DNA of 64,000 bases from Phragmites australis (GCF_958298935.1 NC_084938.1:22115501-22179500), one strand, 5' to 3'. Positions 1 through 17,610 are shown, numbered from the stretch's first letter. Notes: a model not told the origin generated them from the sequence alone. A program made the numbers and translations.

Positions 1-537
1 TTTCCTACTAGTGCATTGATTATTAAACTTTTATTAGGTGCACTACACAAGCCTCGACGCAGCCTTGTAGACCGAGCCCTGTGCGTCCACCCTCAGGTAC
101 CGCGCGCCCCCTTCATCCCCGTTTTCAATATATTCAGCAAATTAAGCTAATATTGTGCACAGGTTACTTCGGTGATGAGACCGGGCCATCTTCAGCAGCC
201 CCACGCCCTATCCCACCAGCACCGTTCGAGCCATACTACGGCACGCCCGCCTGGCCATCTTCTGCTGCACCGGCATACCACGAAGGTACAATCGTGCATT
301 TTTTACTACTACTTTCATTTCCACATTGTTCATATCTAATATAATTATTTGTTCGTTGGCCCCTCTAGCCAATACACATGGACGCCAGGAAAGCCTTCAC
401 AGTCCTCGTACCCTAGTCAGGAGGATGAGGCTGGCCCGGACCCCGTGTACGACCTCGTTCGTGACTTCTTCGAGAGCACACCTAACTACGACGTCCTCCA
501 GCAGTCCCAGGTACCCAGTGCTCCCCTTCGGACATAG
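1..537 (+). pseudogene. Plant mobile domain protein, 3' exons (partial)
   Basis: Only the C-terminal exons are in the window. One exon ends at 96 (CCCTCAG before GT). The next is 163-285 (reads FGDETGPSSAAPRP...PAYHE, 123 nt). The last ends at the TAG at 535-537 and contains SYPSQEDEAGPDP and ends in SAPLRT. The same exons, with the same lengths, occur in reverse at 61367-61741. At the last acceptor this copy has TG (357-358) where the other copy has AG, so normal splicing there is doubtful. The reading frame of the last exon is otherwise open, unlike the right copy. The domain itself is upstream of the window. Because the 5' part is missing I cannot tell whether the gene works; I call it a probable relic. 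Confidence 0.6.
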
Positions 538-1292
538 CCCACGTAGGACGAGGCCTCGACACCGGTGCTCCCTACTAGGCCTACCAGACAGGTCAGTCCA
601 CCTGACCCCTCACCTACTCCAAGGGCCACGTGAGGGTCAACCAGCGGCATCGGGACCATGATGGAGGGCACGGCCGACAGCAGCGGGGGAGACAACAGTA
701 GAATTTTAGATTTGTTTTTGTAACTTACATATGCATATTCGATTCGTGATGTACTCCTATGTATTCATACACGTGTACTCTTTATGGTACACTTAGCATA
801 TCGTAACTGCATTTCTTATTCCAATATGATGGCATCCTAGTTGCATTTCTTAATCCGACATGACCACACGCTACATTCTATCGTCCTCACCAATGTATGT
901 CTTACAAAGCTACTTATGCAAGAAGTGACACCTCGCTTATTCTGTCAGGAGTGTAACTTTAATCACGAAGTGACCACACTACTGAACTTTAACCATGACA
1001 TGACAACATATGTCTCCTTGCGTAGGCTTTAGACAAGAAGTGACAACACCGGACAGCTTTTACCACACAATAAATGACAACACAGGTACCAATAAACATG
1101 GAATCTCTGTCCATCATCAATGACACAACTTTCCTATTCTTCAAGATGGAATCTAATGCTCCTGCCACCATCTGAGCCCTTGCATTCACTCCTTTCTTCA
1201 AGAGCGAATCCAATGCTCCTGCCTCCCCAACCATAAATAGCCGAACCTCCATACGTTGATGCACCACTCATTTCTCAGATCTCTCAAGTGCA

Positions 1293-1889
1293 ATGTCTTC
1301 CTCAGCTCCACCAAACCCACCAAAGAAATATTGGGGGATTTTCATCCCTCAAGGTATCGAACTACCGATGTGCTTCTGTGGTGACCTTTGCAGGCTCCGC
1401 GAGTCGCAGGACATCTCATACACTTATGGGTTGCGCTTATTCATGTGTGCTAACTACGAATATGACAAGCCTCAACATGGAACATATGAGTATCCACCGG
1501 TATAACAACAGATATCAGCCATATCTCTGCCGATTTTGCACCCTGTTTTACTAACCGCTCATCTTGTTCTATTTGTTCAGTCCCCTCCACTGCTCTGTGA
1601 TTTTATTCAATGGCTCGATAATGAGCAAAATGAGGAACAAAAGCAGTGGACCGACATGAGCATGAGGTGGAGAAGGGAAGTGTATGTACGTCGGGAGTAC
1701 GAGCAACAGCAAGAGGAACTTCGCCTAAAGCGGGAGGAAGAAGAGCGCATGAGGAAGGCGGCGCACGACCATACCGTGCCTCAGACTCGGGAAGTTGAGA
1801 GGGCAAGGAAGCGGGAGAGAGCCCGCCGTGCTAAGGCGGCAGGTCCTGATGCCCTCCGAAAGGGAAAATATCCTAGATGCACTCAGTAG
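1293..1889 (+). CDS. GRF-type zinc finger-like protein of the PMD element (two exons)
   Basis: Two exons, 1293-1499 and 1581-1889, join in frame across an 81-bp intron with a GT donor (CCG|GTATAAC) and an AG acceptor (TTTGTTCAG|TCC). The product is 171 residues. The N-terminal half has a GRF-like zinc-binding pattern: C27-F-C29-G, C33 and C52 in RLFMCANYEY. The second exon starts SPPLLCDFIQWL and runs into a long charged helix rich in R, E and K (residues about 85-150), predicted coiled coil, ending GKYPRCTQ. Both exons are open. GRF fingers bind nucleic acid in other proteins; the role in this element is unknown. The gene lies just downstream of the PMD gene and is absent from the right copy of the element. 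Start chosen because ATG 1293 (MSSSAPPNPPKKYW) gives the frame that splices; ATG 1288 is out of frame. Confidence 0.7.
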
Positions 1890-2274
1890 AGAGTATCTAA
1901 TGTAACCCGACATACTTGCACTCCCTAAGGCATGTTATGATTAGGAGCGGCACACTAATAAGTAGGTCTTAGTGCGAATTGTACATGCCACCTTCGTTTT
2001 CTCGTCGTGTTGTCGTAGTTACAGTCTTATGTAATGTTTTCACCCTATGTTTAGTATTATGTTTGTCGTCGTTCGCACCGCATACCCACGTAATATGCTG
2101 CAAGTGCTAATTACTGATTTTTTATTCTCCAACTATTACATAACCTACTCCAAATTCTCGCTTCCTCAGTATACCGTTTTCACTCCTCTTCAATATTTTT
2201 AATTCCAGATTTTCTTAATGCCCTATTTTAATTTTTGATGAAATACACAAAAATTTGCAATTTTCGGGAAAAAA

Positions 2275-2445
2275 AATACCACTAGCGCCCCCTCAGAGGG
2301 CGGCTAGGCTGCTAACCGCCCTCCCAGACACTACCCACCTCCTGAGAGGGCGGTTAGCCCCCTTGCCGCCCTCTGAGGGGGCGGTTAGGCCACCCGCCCT
2401 CCCAGGGGGGCGGTTAGCAGGCCTAACCGCCTTCTAAGGGGGCTG
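2275..2445. repeat. GC-rich palindromic repeat block (GAGGGCGGTTAG motif)
   Basis: Repeated and inverted copies of a 12-13 base motif (GAGGGCGGTTAG and its complement CTAACCGCCCTC) fill this stretch and can form several stems. The matching block in the right copy of the element is at 60640-60810, so it belongs to the element's 3' subterminal region. Confidence 0.75.
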
Positions 2446-2530
2446 CAGTCGTCTAGTTTTGCAAAAAAAATTTCACGAGGAATCTATTTATTTAAATTTT
2501 TAATCCAAAAAATATATATAAAAAAAACTC

Positions 2531-4332
2531 CTGACGTGGTGGCGTGTAGTCGCGTTCCATACGGGTCGGGCCTAGTACAGTTTCGGCTGCAGGATAGAAC
2601 TCCCCACTGGCTGGTCCAGTTCCCGTTTCGGCCGTGCTGCGCCGTTGTTTCCTTCTTGGGCTATGCTGTTTCGCACTCGCGCCCGCGTTGAGTCCGAGTT
2701 AAGCTAGGTATATATACGCATGTATATTTAGTAGTGCTGTATGTTTTCATGTATTAGAGGTCTCGAGTCTTCTAATTCCTTCTTAGTATGCGATGGGCGT
2801 GCACGTGTGTACGACTTTTATACCCTTAAAAAACCTCAGATTTGTTGCAGTTATTGGAACTTTTTTACTTTTATATTTTTAAATAAAAAATTATAAGTAT
2901 ATGTGTCCGTACCAAAATTTTTTACAGATCTAGACTTTTATAGCCGTTCTAACGGACGACATGTTTAAAAATAAAAAATATTGTGTTCTAATGCTCTTAA
3001 AATTTAAAACACTATCAAAATTATCATAAAAATTTATGAAAAAATTATGTAGTGTAGAGCAGTGTTTACAAAATTGATCGACCACCAGAAATCACTACCC
3101 AATGAATTTTTGAAATTCATGAGTATGGGAAAATTCGCACAAAATTCGGTGAGAATTCACTTAAAATTTACTCGATCAAATATGTAAATCGGAAGAAAAA
3201 TCCGGTTGAATCGATATTTGGTCATCGTTCGATTTGAATAGAAAACCGATCGAAGTGTTTTGAAAACTGACCGAATTTTCCGCATGACTGCATTTTGAAC
3301 GATTTTGTCGAAAACTAGTCGTTTTACCGATTTACCAATCGCATTTCTCAAATTTTATTGAAGTTCAAGGAAAATAAAAAATCACAAAAAATAGAAATAA
3401 ATATGGCATGCCATTTGCTAGGTTTAGTTTAATCATATTATCTACTCCATGCATATATCATACCTAAGGAAAAAAATTATCCCCTTGCCCTTATCTCATA
3501 GAGCTAAGTTGAAATGGGCTGTTTGCACCATACATTCGGGTTTTTTGGGTTTTTTCTATTTTTTTGGCCTTTTCTTAAACTACCAATATTTGAGCATACA
3601 TTTCTTGATGCAAACGATATATATTTTTTATTTTTTTCACAGATACTCTTATAATTGTCTCTAGTTTTTTATGAAATTTTTTATTTTTCAAATCTGATTT
3701 GAATTTTTGAATTTAAATACGAAAATCGATCACATTTCAAATTCGTATTCCACCGAATCGACCGATATTTACGATATTTGATCAGTTTTTGACATAGTTT
3801 TGAACCGTGGTGTAGAGGATTTGCTACGGTTTTATTGTACTTTCTTGGGGAAAAAAGGAAAGATTTGCTGCTGCCACCACCGTGAAAGCCGAGAGGATCT
3901 GGACGGTTAAGTTCGGAGTTACCGGCTAGCCAATGGCCCCGTAGCTGCCAGACCATCGTCCACCGTCCTCCGTGCACCCTTACGCGACGCACATGCTGAA
4001 ATTGACCCTGTCCTATGCACAAAAGACGGTGACACCCATGTCGCTAAGACATCCCCTGGTGATCAATTGGACCGGGATCCTCTTCAGCCATGTGAAGTCA
4101 GATGTGCATAGTAAATTGAGTCTATGTGAAAAGTAATTTGTAGTTAGTTATTGTGGCATAAGCACCGGTTACACGTACTATAGCACAACTATATTGTTCA
4201 CTAAATACTGTAGTATCAGATCTGAACTGTTTGTCCTTAATCTAGTGGCTTAGCTCTGTTTGAAGTTATCTGACTTTACAAATAAGTGAAGTCAGAGGAT
4301 CTTGTTTCTCATCCACAATTAGGATTTAGGGT
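2531..4332. other. AT-rich intergenic stretch without a gene
   Basis: No coding region is supported. Bases 2840-3065 resemble the AT-rich repeat at 8870-9000 inside the OPR intron (shared AAAATTCGAAACACTAT-like text and an alternating poly-A/T context), so this is probably remnant MITE DNA. The longer open frames here are low-complexity and have no recognisable content. Confidence 0.5.
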
Positions 4333-4934
4333 TTAGAGGTGACAACGGATTTGCCTTCGTTGAGTTTGATCTATCCCACTTGACTCAAAACCCGAGTTCA
4401 CAAACTTGATTCGGCGAGGACTTGGGCCACCCTAACCCACCTCTCTCTCCCACCGCGCACGGCGTGCCGCACTCGCCCGTCCGGCAAGCCTCCTCGCCCC
4501 GCAATCCCATGCCCGCACCCGCGTTAACATGCATCGCTCACGCTCACGCCCTCCTATGCTCGTGCCACCACACGTCCCGGGCCCTCTTGCTGTCCTGCGC
4601 TCATGTTGCCACGTGTCCCGCTCCTCTCGCCATCCCACGCCCACGCTGCCACGCGCCCTGCGACCTCCCGCCATCCCACACTTGCGTCGCCACATGTCCC
4701 GCTTCCTCCCGCCATCCTGCGCCCACCTGCTACCACACCTGCACACGTCGCCCGCTCCACTAGCTTGTTTTCGGATTTCAGATGACACCCATAGATATAA
4801 AAACACATTCGCACCCAAACCTGATTCAGTTCGAAGCCTCAACCCGACAACCCCGCGGGATCCATTTTCCATTCGAACCCTGTCGGGTCTGAAACCCGCG
4901 AATAGCCGACTGACCGGAGAAATTGCCATCCCTA
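4333..4934. mobile_element. hAT-like MITE, 3' end clear, 5' end inferred
   Basis: The right end reads TTGCCATCCCTA, the same terminus as the well-defined element at 8401-8815, and both carry runs of GGGTC/CCCGAC (for example CGGGTCTGAAACCCGCG here). The left end is placed at TAGAGGTGACAACGG, which resembles the terminus TAGGGATGGCAA, but the 8-base flanks do not match, so that border is uncertain. The interior is CG-rich and gives open frames on both strands that look spurious. It ends about 210 bp before the OPR start codon, so it may overlap the promoter. Confidence 0.55.
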
Positions 4935-5142
4935 CTGGCGATCGTCTCCTCTGTTTACTACTTCGTCCTTCCCATTTCCCCTCTCCTCCGACGCGTCATC
5001 GTCGCCACGGATCGACGACCCACCCGCTTTCGAACCCCACTCCATAGTCCATTCCTCTTCCCTTTTCCCTCCTACAGCTGGGCTTCTCGCCACCCCTCGC
5101 TTTCCCCCCCTTCCCATCTCGATCCGCCCCGCCAGCACCGTG

Positions 5143-10601
<5,459 letters not shown>

Positions 10602-11486
10602 TTAGTAATTAGTTCGTAACTAAGAGGTGCATGGTTGATTGGGGTAACGTGACTTGAGAAAATAAGTAAACATGTAGTGATACCGTGATTGCGACGTTGG
10701 TACGTAACTATGTTGCCGATATCTGGTGCAACTGATTGCATCTTGATAACTTAAACGATAAAATGGTGATAGCAGTGGCGGAAACAGGATGGACTGCTAA
10801 TCTCCTCCTTCTTAGCCCCACTTTTCTTCCTGTTCCTTTCTCTGTATAGCACCAGAGGGTAGGGGGCCTTCAATCCCTTTGAAGATTCGCCCCTGCTTGA
10901 TGGTGAAAAGTTCTTACTTACGCTTGCTTCTGGCTCTTGTTTTCTGGCAGTCCCAAATGTTCGTCGGATACCTAAACAGCATCCTGGCCTGTCCACTCAA
11001 CCCATCCAGGCTAAGGTTAAGTCGAAGTGTCAAACTACTGATACGGTCAGGGGTTAAAATTTCCATGAAATTTTATGAATGTCAAAGAAGAACGAAATAT
11101 CTATTTCCGAAATGTTCTTTCATAGATATATGGGATGCGTAGAGCGGAGGATAAAAAATGATCAAAATTTCATAAATTTTGAAGTTTTTTTTTTAAATTG
11201 TAAAATAAAATTGAAATCCCTAATACTGCAGGGATGTTGTCTAGGCAGTCAGAGAATGGTTGCAGGATGCACGCATGTGAGTGCACTATTTGCACCCGCG
11301 GGAAATGTAGAGGCTTGTGCTTCCAAAGTGAATGGGCGTGCTTTTCTACTGACACCCGCATTAGTGTGTCTATATGTGTTGGAGTCGTACCCTTAGGGCA
11401 TCATAATGTGATGAAAAAGCAGATAGGAAGATTTATTACTCGGTTAAAAACATTGTGGAACCTGATAATAAGTATAAAAAAAAACA

Positions 11487-11523
11487 CTTACTACCGGTAA
11501 TAAATTTGTGATCCGGTAGTAAG
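11487..11523. repeat. Perfect 11-bp hairpin
   Basis: CTTACTACCGG is followed 15 bases later by its exact complement CCGGTAGTAAG. It may be the tip of a small inverted-repeat element. There is no T-run to suggest a terminator. Confidence 0.6.
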
Positions 11524-11816
11524 GAATAAAATATTATTTCTCTCTCCCACCATTCCATTCTCTCTTCTCTCTGCCTTAGCTATCATACATATATTAATAT
11601 TTTTTATTTTATTTTAGGGCTAGCTTAAAACCATATACATTATACCAATTGCAATAACTATTGCCTACGACGTAAGTCCTCCTCTTAATACCCACTTCGA
11701 TATTATACATTACCCTTGCTGTTAGAGCATCCACACAGTGTAGATGAAGCTAAACAACCCACGTCATAGCCACGTCACGTGTGCGTTAACACAATTTGTA
11801 TAGGGTCTCGCTTACG

Positions 11817-11912
11817 TGCTGCTGATGTAAGCGTTGTGTCACTTTACGCCATGCTGATGCAAGCGTTGCGCTGCTTTACGCATCGCTGATGTAAGCATTG
11901 CACTCTACAATG
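11817..11912. repeat. Three imperfect tandem copies of a unit of about 35 bp
   Basis: The unit starts GCTGATGTAAGCGTTG and ends with CTTTACGC. Copies start near 11820, 11851 and 11885 and drift by a few bases. The stretch follows GAGCATCCACACAGTG, which resembles a PIF/Harbinger-type terminus. Confidence 0.6.
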
Positions 11913-12469
11913 TGTTATTCAATTCATTAAAAATTGCAGGATATTAATTCCTTATTTACATTTTCATGTGTATATTTTTAATCTCAAACTAAAAAACTTA
12001 CTATAATCTAATAAAATGCATGCCGTATTTTGAATATTCAATCGATTGCTTCAATCATTGGTCAACTCGTTGAGTTTTTTTTTAAAAAAAATTGAAGGTA
12101 TGCACCTAGGTATAATTCTGCGGACCTACGCCTCTTTCATACAACACAAAGTTTAGAAATTTTCTAATGTTTAAATCCAACAATACATTTTCTTTTGCAC
12201 ATGCAAATAGATTTATTTTTTTAGAGAAGCACAAATGAATTATAGTGGAGTTTTATCTCGCAAGGGCAAATTAAATATTCATACTATGCATCTTCCAGTC
12301 GAATTTGCCCAACTATTCATACAAAGTTTATATAATTTTTACTCCAAATAGAAAATAATTATTTTGTAGTGAAGCAGTGTCATATAAATCACGAAGAAAG
12401 TCCTTTATGTATCAATAAATACATATTATCTTTATATATTGAACCATATCAACCGACAACTAGAACTCT

Positions 12470-12551
12470 GAAACATGAAAGTCCGTAGAGAGACTAAAGA
12501 CGTTCACATGATAGGTACACGCACGAGTGCAAAATTTTCTCACACCACAAC
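12470..12551 (-). other. 3' untranslated remnant of the first GLP relic
   Basis: GACTAAAGACGTT is shared with 56518-56532, downstream of the intact GLP at 56617, and AGTGCAAAATT-TCTCACACCACAACT is shared with 33578-33605, downstream of the GLP at 33610. The stretch is cut off at 12551 by a solo LTR and resumes at 13972 with TACGACC. Confidence 0.65.
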
Positions 12552-13971
12552 TGTTGAAGAATATAGTACCATATAATGAGCATATACCTTATTCCATATA
12601 CACAAATACTATACCAAATGTTCGAGCTATTTATACACATGAATAAGCAACTGAAAGAATTAAAACTAACAGCAGCAAACATCCCAAACATGTGTATCAT
12701 CAATAGCTGAATACCAAAATAAAGCATATGAGTATGATCTCCAGAATATAATGACAGCATAAAAATGAAAGAGGATATATTGCTCTCAGATTTGTGTAAC
12801 AATTGGCCTCAAGACTTAGAAGTCTTGCTCCCTAATTGTTCTTTTCTTTTTATCAGAGATTGGGCTATTAATGAGATCTCAACTAGCTCAAAGAACTTGG
12901 ACAGCTAAACAATTTATGTTCTGGACAGTGACTGAAAAGGAATTCTTTAACATAATTCATCTAGCCATAATAGAACCAACCAATCCATACAAAATATGAG
13001 ATCAACAGAAGTATGTTATAGCTAAACATTTCAGAATAGAGCTGCACAGAGCACCTTCAAAGGAACTGACAGTGCTACAAGCAAAATCAGCAACACATGC
13101 GCATTAGGTTGCAGCCAACATACAACCACATGTGCACACAAGCCTGCAGCTGCTATTCTTTTCAAAGCAATAACAAAATTATGTCCAAAATTGTGCCTAA
13201 TGCAGGAACATCAGCTCCCTGTCCAGATCATAAGTCTATAGCTATTGTACTCATCTAATAGCCCAATCTAAACATACACAATCATCACAGAGCATGCCGT
13301 CCAGAGGGAGTGGGAGAAAACTCACAGCGAAAATTTGACCGAAATCAAAATAAAGAATGGCTAGGCACGGCTAGCAAGCCGCTGACCCAAAAAACCTATC
13401 ACCCTCCGTTGCCGGCAGTGAGTGGAGATCGGAGATACAAAGCCCTCCACCGTACTGCCACCGCAATACGGGCGAGCTCGACGCTGCAGCTCCGGCCACC
13501 AACAGCCCTTTCTCTAGAGTAGAGCACCAGAGACAGCACGAGAGAGACCTCGGGCTCTAGTTCCCGATGCAACACAAAGAGAAATCACAGGGGAGAGGAA
13601 TTAGCCAAAGCTCATGCCTTCACACCGAGAGAGGGAGAGGGGGAAGAAATAGGGGTCTTATCCTCATCGCAGAGAACCGGCGCAAGCTCCCCAGCGAGAT
13701 TCCCGCGGTCATCCAACGAACCGACGGCCTCCAGTGCTGTTGCAGCCAGCCAAGCGGCCTGGGAAAATCGGCCGGGCGTTGCTGCCGCCGCCGCCAGCAC
13801 CCGAGACATCGAAGAGCGCCACAGCCAGGGAAAAGCTCCCCTTCCCAACCCTAGAAGCCACATTTATATGGTGCCCACCATGGGCCCGGGCCAAAGCAAA
13901 TCAGAGCCCAGTTCTGGCAGCCCATAAAGCGGCCCAGGGCATAAACATTGAAATTTCCATAAATTACAACA
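12552..13971 (-). mobile_element. Solo LTR (1420 bp) in the 3' region of a GLP relic
   Basis: The element begins TGTTGAAG and ends TTACAACA (TG...CA with TGTTG/CAACA termini) and is flanked by the 5-bp duplication ACAAC at 12547-12551 and 13972-13976. The empty site is seen at 33596-33606 (CACCACAACTACGAC). A TATA-like CCATATAAATG lies on the minus strand near 13864, which suggests minus orientation. The CG-rich stretch at 13570-13870 holds open frames without recognisable content. No internal retroelement genes remain. Confidence 0.8.
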
Positions 13972-13976
13972 ACAAC

Positions 13977-14275
13977 TACGACCAAAATGACTTAGCTGCT
14001 CCCGCCGAACATCGCCTTGAGCTTCCTGACCTCCGCGTCATCCATGAAGGTGACCTTCTCCACGACGGCCAATAGCAGGTCGTTGGCGGAGAGCGTGTTG
14101 TCGAGGATCTGCGTGCTGGAATTGGCGCTACTATACGCGGCGAGCCACACCGTCGTTGCCGCGCCGCGGTGTTGTATTGAAAGTGCAGCACGCCCTTGGG
14201 GAACACCAAAGAGTTCCCCCTTTCGCAAATTCTTGGTGTACACACTGGAGACGGTAGCATGGCATCCCTGGTAGT
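13977..14275 (-). pseudogene. Germin-like protein, 3' fragment (relic 1)
   Basis: The minus strand codes for the last third of a germin-like cupin: VYTKNLRKGEL, VFPKGVLHFQYNT, AAYSSANSSTQILDN, VVEKVTFMDDAEVRKLKAMFGGSS and a stop at 13992. Two frameshifts separate these blocks: one after KGEL, the second after HFQYNTA. The first about 125 residues are gone, with the signal peptide and three of the four metal ligands, and similarity stops at about 14275. Order and orientation match the intact genes at 33610 and 56617. This is a dead paralogue; its upstream region survives at 14930-15852 and 28470-28712. Confidence 0.9.
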
Positions 14276-14644
14276 GGCGATGCGTCCTCCGGCTCAAGTT
14301 TCTCTTGTGCCCCCTTGCGCGCACACACACATGGAGGGGGGAGGGGGTGGGTCATGCATGCGCCCCTTGTGTTCTGTATGTGGTTCAAAATTTGACAGGT
14401 TTACCTAGAAATTTGGATTCAGGTCCCATGACCGGAGGATGGACTGCAAATGGAGCTTACTTGGTTTGTTCTTGCTTGTGAAATTGTGTTGCCACATCCT
14501 CGGTTTGTTGATTTATCAGCAACTACAACCATGGAAATGTTATGTGATATCAATTGCCAGCAAACATCTGTTAAAGTTATTTGCACTGGTTTTAATAGTT
14601 GAGATACAGAAGATAGATATTTTGGTAACTAATAGTTGATATTA

Positions 14645-14662
14645 GGCGACTATATATATACA

Positions 14663-14696
<34 letters not shown>

Positions 14697-14697
14697 A
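14645..14697. repeat. AT microsatellite
   Basis: A run of TATATA with a few C interruptions (CATATATA). Confidence 0.9.
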
Positions 14698-14929
14698 AGT
14701 TAGGGTTTTTTTTTTCTGGCTAAAGGACTTGGCGAAAGCTTAAAATGCACAATTTGTTTGAGTCCATGAGGGGCTTGTTATTGTATATCTATCTCAGCTG
14801 TCTCTAACCATGTCACGCAAGATTTATAGTGATGCAAAGGATTGTGGATTAGATGATCTATCTCAGCTGCCTCTAACTCAGTTTCAGCGAAGATAGTGTG
14901 AAAGGAGGGTTCTTAATTAGAGAAATAGA

Positions 14930-15852
14930 GAAAAGAAGGTAGTGCAAAGTATATGGCGTTAACGTCTGAGACAAGTTACGTAAGAGACTATATATCTATT
15001 GGACAGACCATCTCCCCTGATATCTAAGAAAATTGGTTTGATTTCCCGGGGGCAGGAAGTAAACGAGCCCTGTTTCTTTTTTATTCCTTTGGTGGATGTG
15101 CAATTGTATAGATAACTTCTTCATTTATTCCCCTCGTTAAAGTTGGAATATGTAGCTTTTTTTCCAAGTGTTAAGACAGCTCAATTTTTTTTTAAAAAAA
15201 GCAGCGTAAATAAAGTTTTTTTAACAACGTATTTTATTCTCGTGGCAAGTTGTAGAATGATGCAATGAGAAATGATGGGAGTACTTGATTAGTTGCAAAA
15301 ATAATGCCAAGTGTCCATATAACAATTTGACCACATCAGATGTGGTAGCCATCTTAGTCCATCGGACCGCATGAAAAATACCTATGTCGCGACAAATTGA
15401 CGAGGAAAGGAGACAATGTGACTTAGGCAATAATGTATTAAAATATTTGTTATATTGAAAATACTTCAAATTTTATGGTTCAACGGTCTACTAGCCAGTC
15501 TTTGGTTGGGTGCGGAGCACCTGTCACAGCATGATTATCATTTACCAATCTTGACCTAGGTGTAGATTGTTTTCCTAGGGAAAATCCGCAGAAAAGTGTT
15601 CTACGGTATATAGTTTATGTACAAGTAGGGAACTAGGGGGGCTGTACATGTAGGAAAAGATCAAGGACTCTCTAGCCAGGAAAAAAATGATATATTTGTC
15701 AGCTTCAATTCTTTGGCTCTATAAGCTCTATGAACAAATTAGGTGTAGATTGTTGTCACGAGCTAGCTCAATACCTTCTTCCATATAAGAAAAATCAGTT
15801 TGATTATCTTGTTGCATTGCAGGGTTTGTGACAACTAAAGCCCACTTCATCC
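14930..15852 (-). promoter_or_regulatory. Duplicated GLP upstream region (relic 1)
   Basis: Long stretches match 44715-45850, and part matches 34808-34980. Shared landmarks are GATGTGCAATTGTAT, GACAAGTTGTAGAATGA-type text, GATGTGGTAGC, CTTTGGT and GCACCTGTCACAG. The genes in this array run on the minus strand, so these segments lie upstream of them. The region is interrupted at 15853 by a CACTA-like element and continues at 28470-28712. No core promoter element is assigned here. Confidence 0.7.
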
Positions 15853-15976
15853 ACTATGTGAAAAGCAGAAAAAAAACATTACATAAGTGACAGGTCACCA
15901 GGACCTGTCACTTAAGAGTCATAAGTGACAGATCCTATTACGATCCGTCATTTATATAGCTACAAGTTGGGACTGG

Positions 15977-17596
15977 TGTGGCAAAAATACCTCTATTAGG
16001 TCATGATTGTGATTTTAGTGATTAATGATAACATAGTTATTGAAACTAACATAGTTGTCAAGAAAATATGTTAGTACGTCTCATGGATATAATACATCAA
16101 GAAACCAATGCAGTTGGGAGAAAGTTTGATTGAATTGGAAAAGTCTCAGGAGAATTGACTTCACTGGATAATTCGGTCCAGAGAAGTTTGCACTTACTGG
16201 AGTTTTGTGTTCAAAGACTGTGAGCATCACCGAAAAGTCCGATGCTCTATGTGTTGAACTCACTGGAGCATTTCTGACAAAGGGGAGAAGGCCGAGGACC
16301 TCACTGGATAGTCCGATGATCTGTACTGGATAGCACCGGAATATTTCTTACAGAGAAAAATGCAAGTGCAAAGATTGAAGATCAACCTACCGAAAGGTTC
16401 GGTGCTTATTTTATGCTTACCAGATTATAGCACCAGAGCATTTCTTGTAGAGGCAATTGCAAATATTGAAGAATGAAGAACAACCCATCGAAAGGTCTGG
16501 TGGTCTAAAGATCAATGCAACAGAACATTTTACATAGAGAAGAAGTGATGCAGTCTGGCTCAAGATAACTCACCGGGATGTCTGGTGATGGATTTGAAAG
16601 CACATCAGATTGTCTGGTGTCCATAGAGGCTTTGAGTGAAGTTTTAATGGCTAGTTTTTGAGTTTGTACTCACCGAATAATCTGATGTTAGTACTACTAT
16701 TTTTACCGGATCATCCGGTGTTATAACTTTTCTGAGCTATCGGGAAAATGACTAGTTCGTAGGTTTGAGGATATAAATACTCATCCATTCAGTCATTTGA
16801 AGGTGTGGCATGCTGTTGAAGTCTAGAGGAGCTCATACACATTTGAGAAGACATCTAAGCCACCAAAGTGCTTAAAGTGATTATCCAAGGTAATTAAGCA
16901 CAAGATTAGAGCGTGTTTAATGCTTATAGTCATAGAGTGAGTTGTAGCTAGGTTTTACAGTTTGAAGAAAGGATTAAGGAGTGATTCTAGCTTGTACTGA
17001 GTGGTACATCGGCGCTTTGGAGTCTTAGTGACTCGTTGGCATCTTGGGCCTTGGTGGCTCAAGTTTGCTGAACTTCGACTTGGTGTGAAGCAGTGCCAAG
17101 ACACGTGGGTGGGACGCGGAGACCCTTGTCTTGGTGGCTCAAGCTCCGAAGTGATCACAACGATACGTGACCGGAAGAGAGGCTAGTGGGGAGACCTTAT
17201 CTTGGTGGCTTGGTGGCTCATCGTGCTTGACACATTGTCATGGTAACTTGGTAGCTCAATAGTCATGACCGGAAGAAACATGGTGACATTCTTTTGTGGA
17301 GCTCCAACATGGATTAGGGGTGACATTCATGTCATCGATACCACAGGATAAAAATTCATTGTGTCAAATTTGTCTCTCTACCTTTTTTATATTTCCATAT
17401 TTACATACTTGCAATTTACTTTGCTATAGTAGGTTGCAATCCTCTTAAGAGGTAAAGTAGACACACTAGATAAACCTAGAGTACATTTAGATCGAAATTA
17501 ATATAGGTTTATTTTGTGAAGTTGTTTGGAGCCAATTTTTTTATGTTTCTAAGTATCCTAATTCACCACCCTCTTAGGATGTCACCGTTCCTCACA
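15977..17596 (+). repeat. 5' LTR of the gag-only copia element
   Basis: It matches the 3' LTR at 22277 along its length with many substitutions, so the insertion is not recent. It ends GTCACCGTTCCTCACA just before the primer site. Related LTR pieces are at 49513-52103 (minus strand) and 58757-59727. Confidence 0.85.
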
Positions 17597-17598
17597 AT

Positions 17599-17610
17599 TG
17601 GTATCAGAGC
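17599..17610 (+). other. Primer binding site (initiator tRNA-Met)
   Basis: TGGTATCAGAGC begins two bases after the 5' LTR, the standard primer site of copia elements. Confidence 0.9.

Larger units (their letters stand above)
1..2530 (+). mobile_element. PMD/GRF-type transposable element, left copy (5' cut by window)
   Basis: This is the 3' part of an element that codes for a plant mobile domain protein (exons up to 537) and a GRF-type zinc finger protein (1293-1889), followed by a GC-rich palindromic block (2275-2445). Its 3' end is set by comparison with the inverted copy at 60556-64000: both share a tail of GAGGAATCTATTTATTT followed by an A-rich run and end at AAAAAAACTC, after which the flanks differ (CTGACG here, TAGGGG there). 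The superfamily is not certain. PMD genes occur in several plant element types, including MULEs, and the 5' terminus lies outside the window, so no target-site duplication can be checked. Confidence 0.75.
10602..12469. other. Intergenic DNA between OPR and the GLP array
   Basis: No gene is supported. Near 10768 the text CAGTGGCGGAAACAGG and near 10887 TTCGCCCCTGCTTGATGG recall the ends of a common grass repeat, and the open frames there are short. A hairpin (11487-11523) and a three-fold tandem repeat (11817-11912) are listed separately. The rest is AT-rich. Confidence 0.45.

Noticed and set aside
3850..4000. Resemblance to rRNA-like text (GTTAAGTTCGGAGTTACC)
   Set aside because: Too short and not in the order of 5S rRNA; no internal control regions could be placed.
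4422..5047. Open frames on both strands upstream of OPR
   Set aside because: They lie in a CG-rich MITE-like segment, are proline/arginine/histidine-rich and lack any motif.
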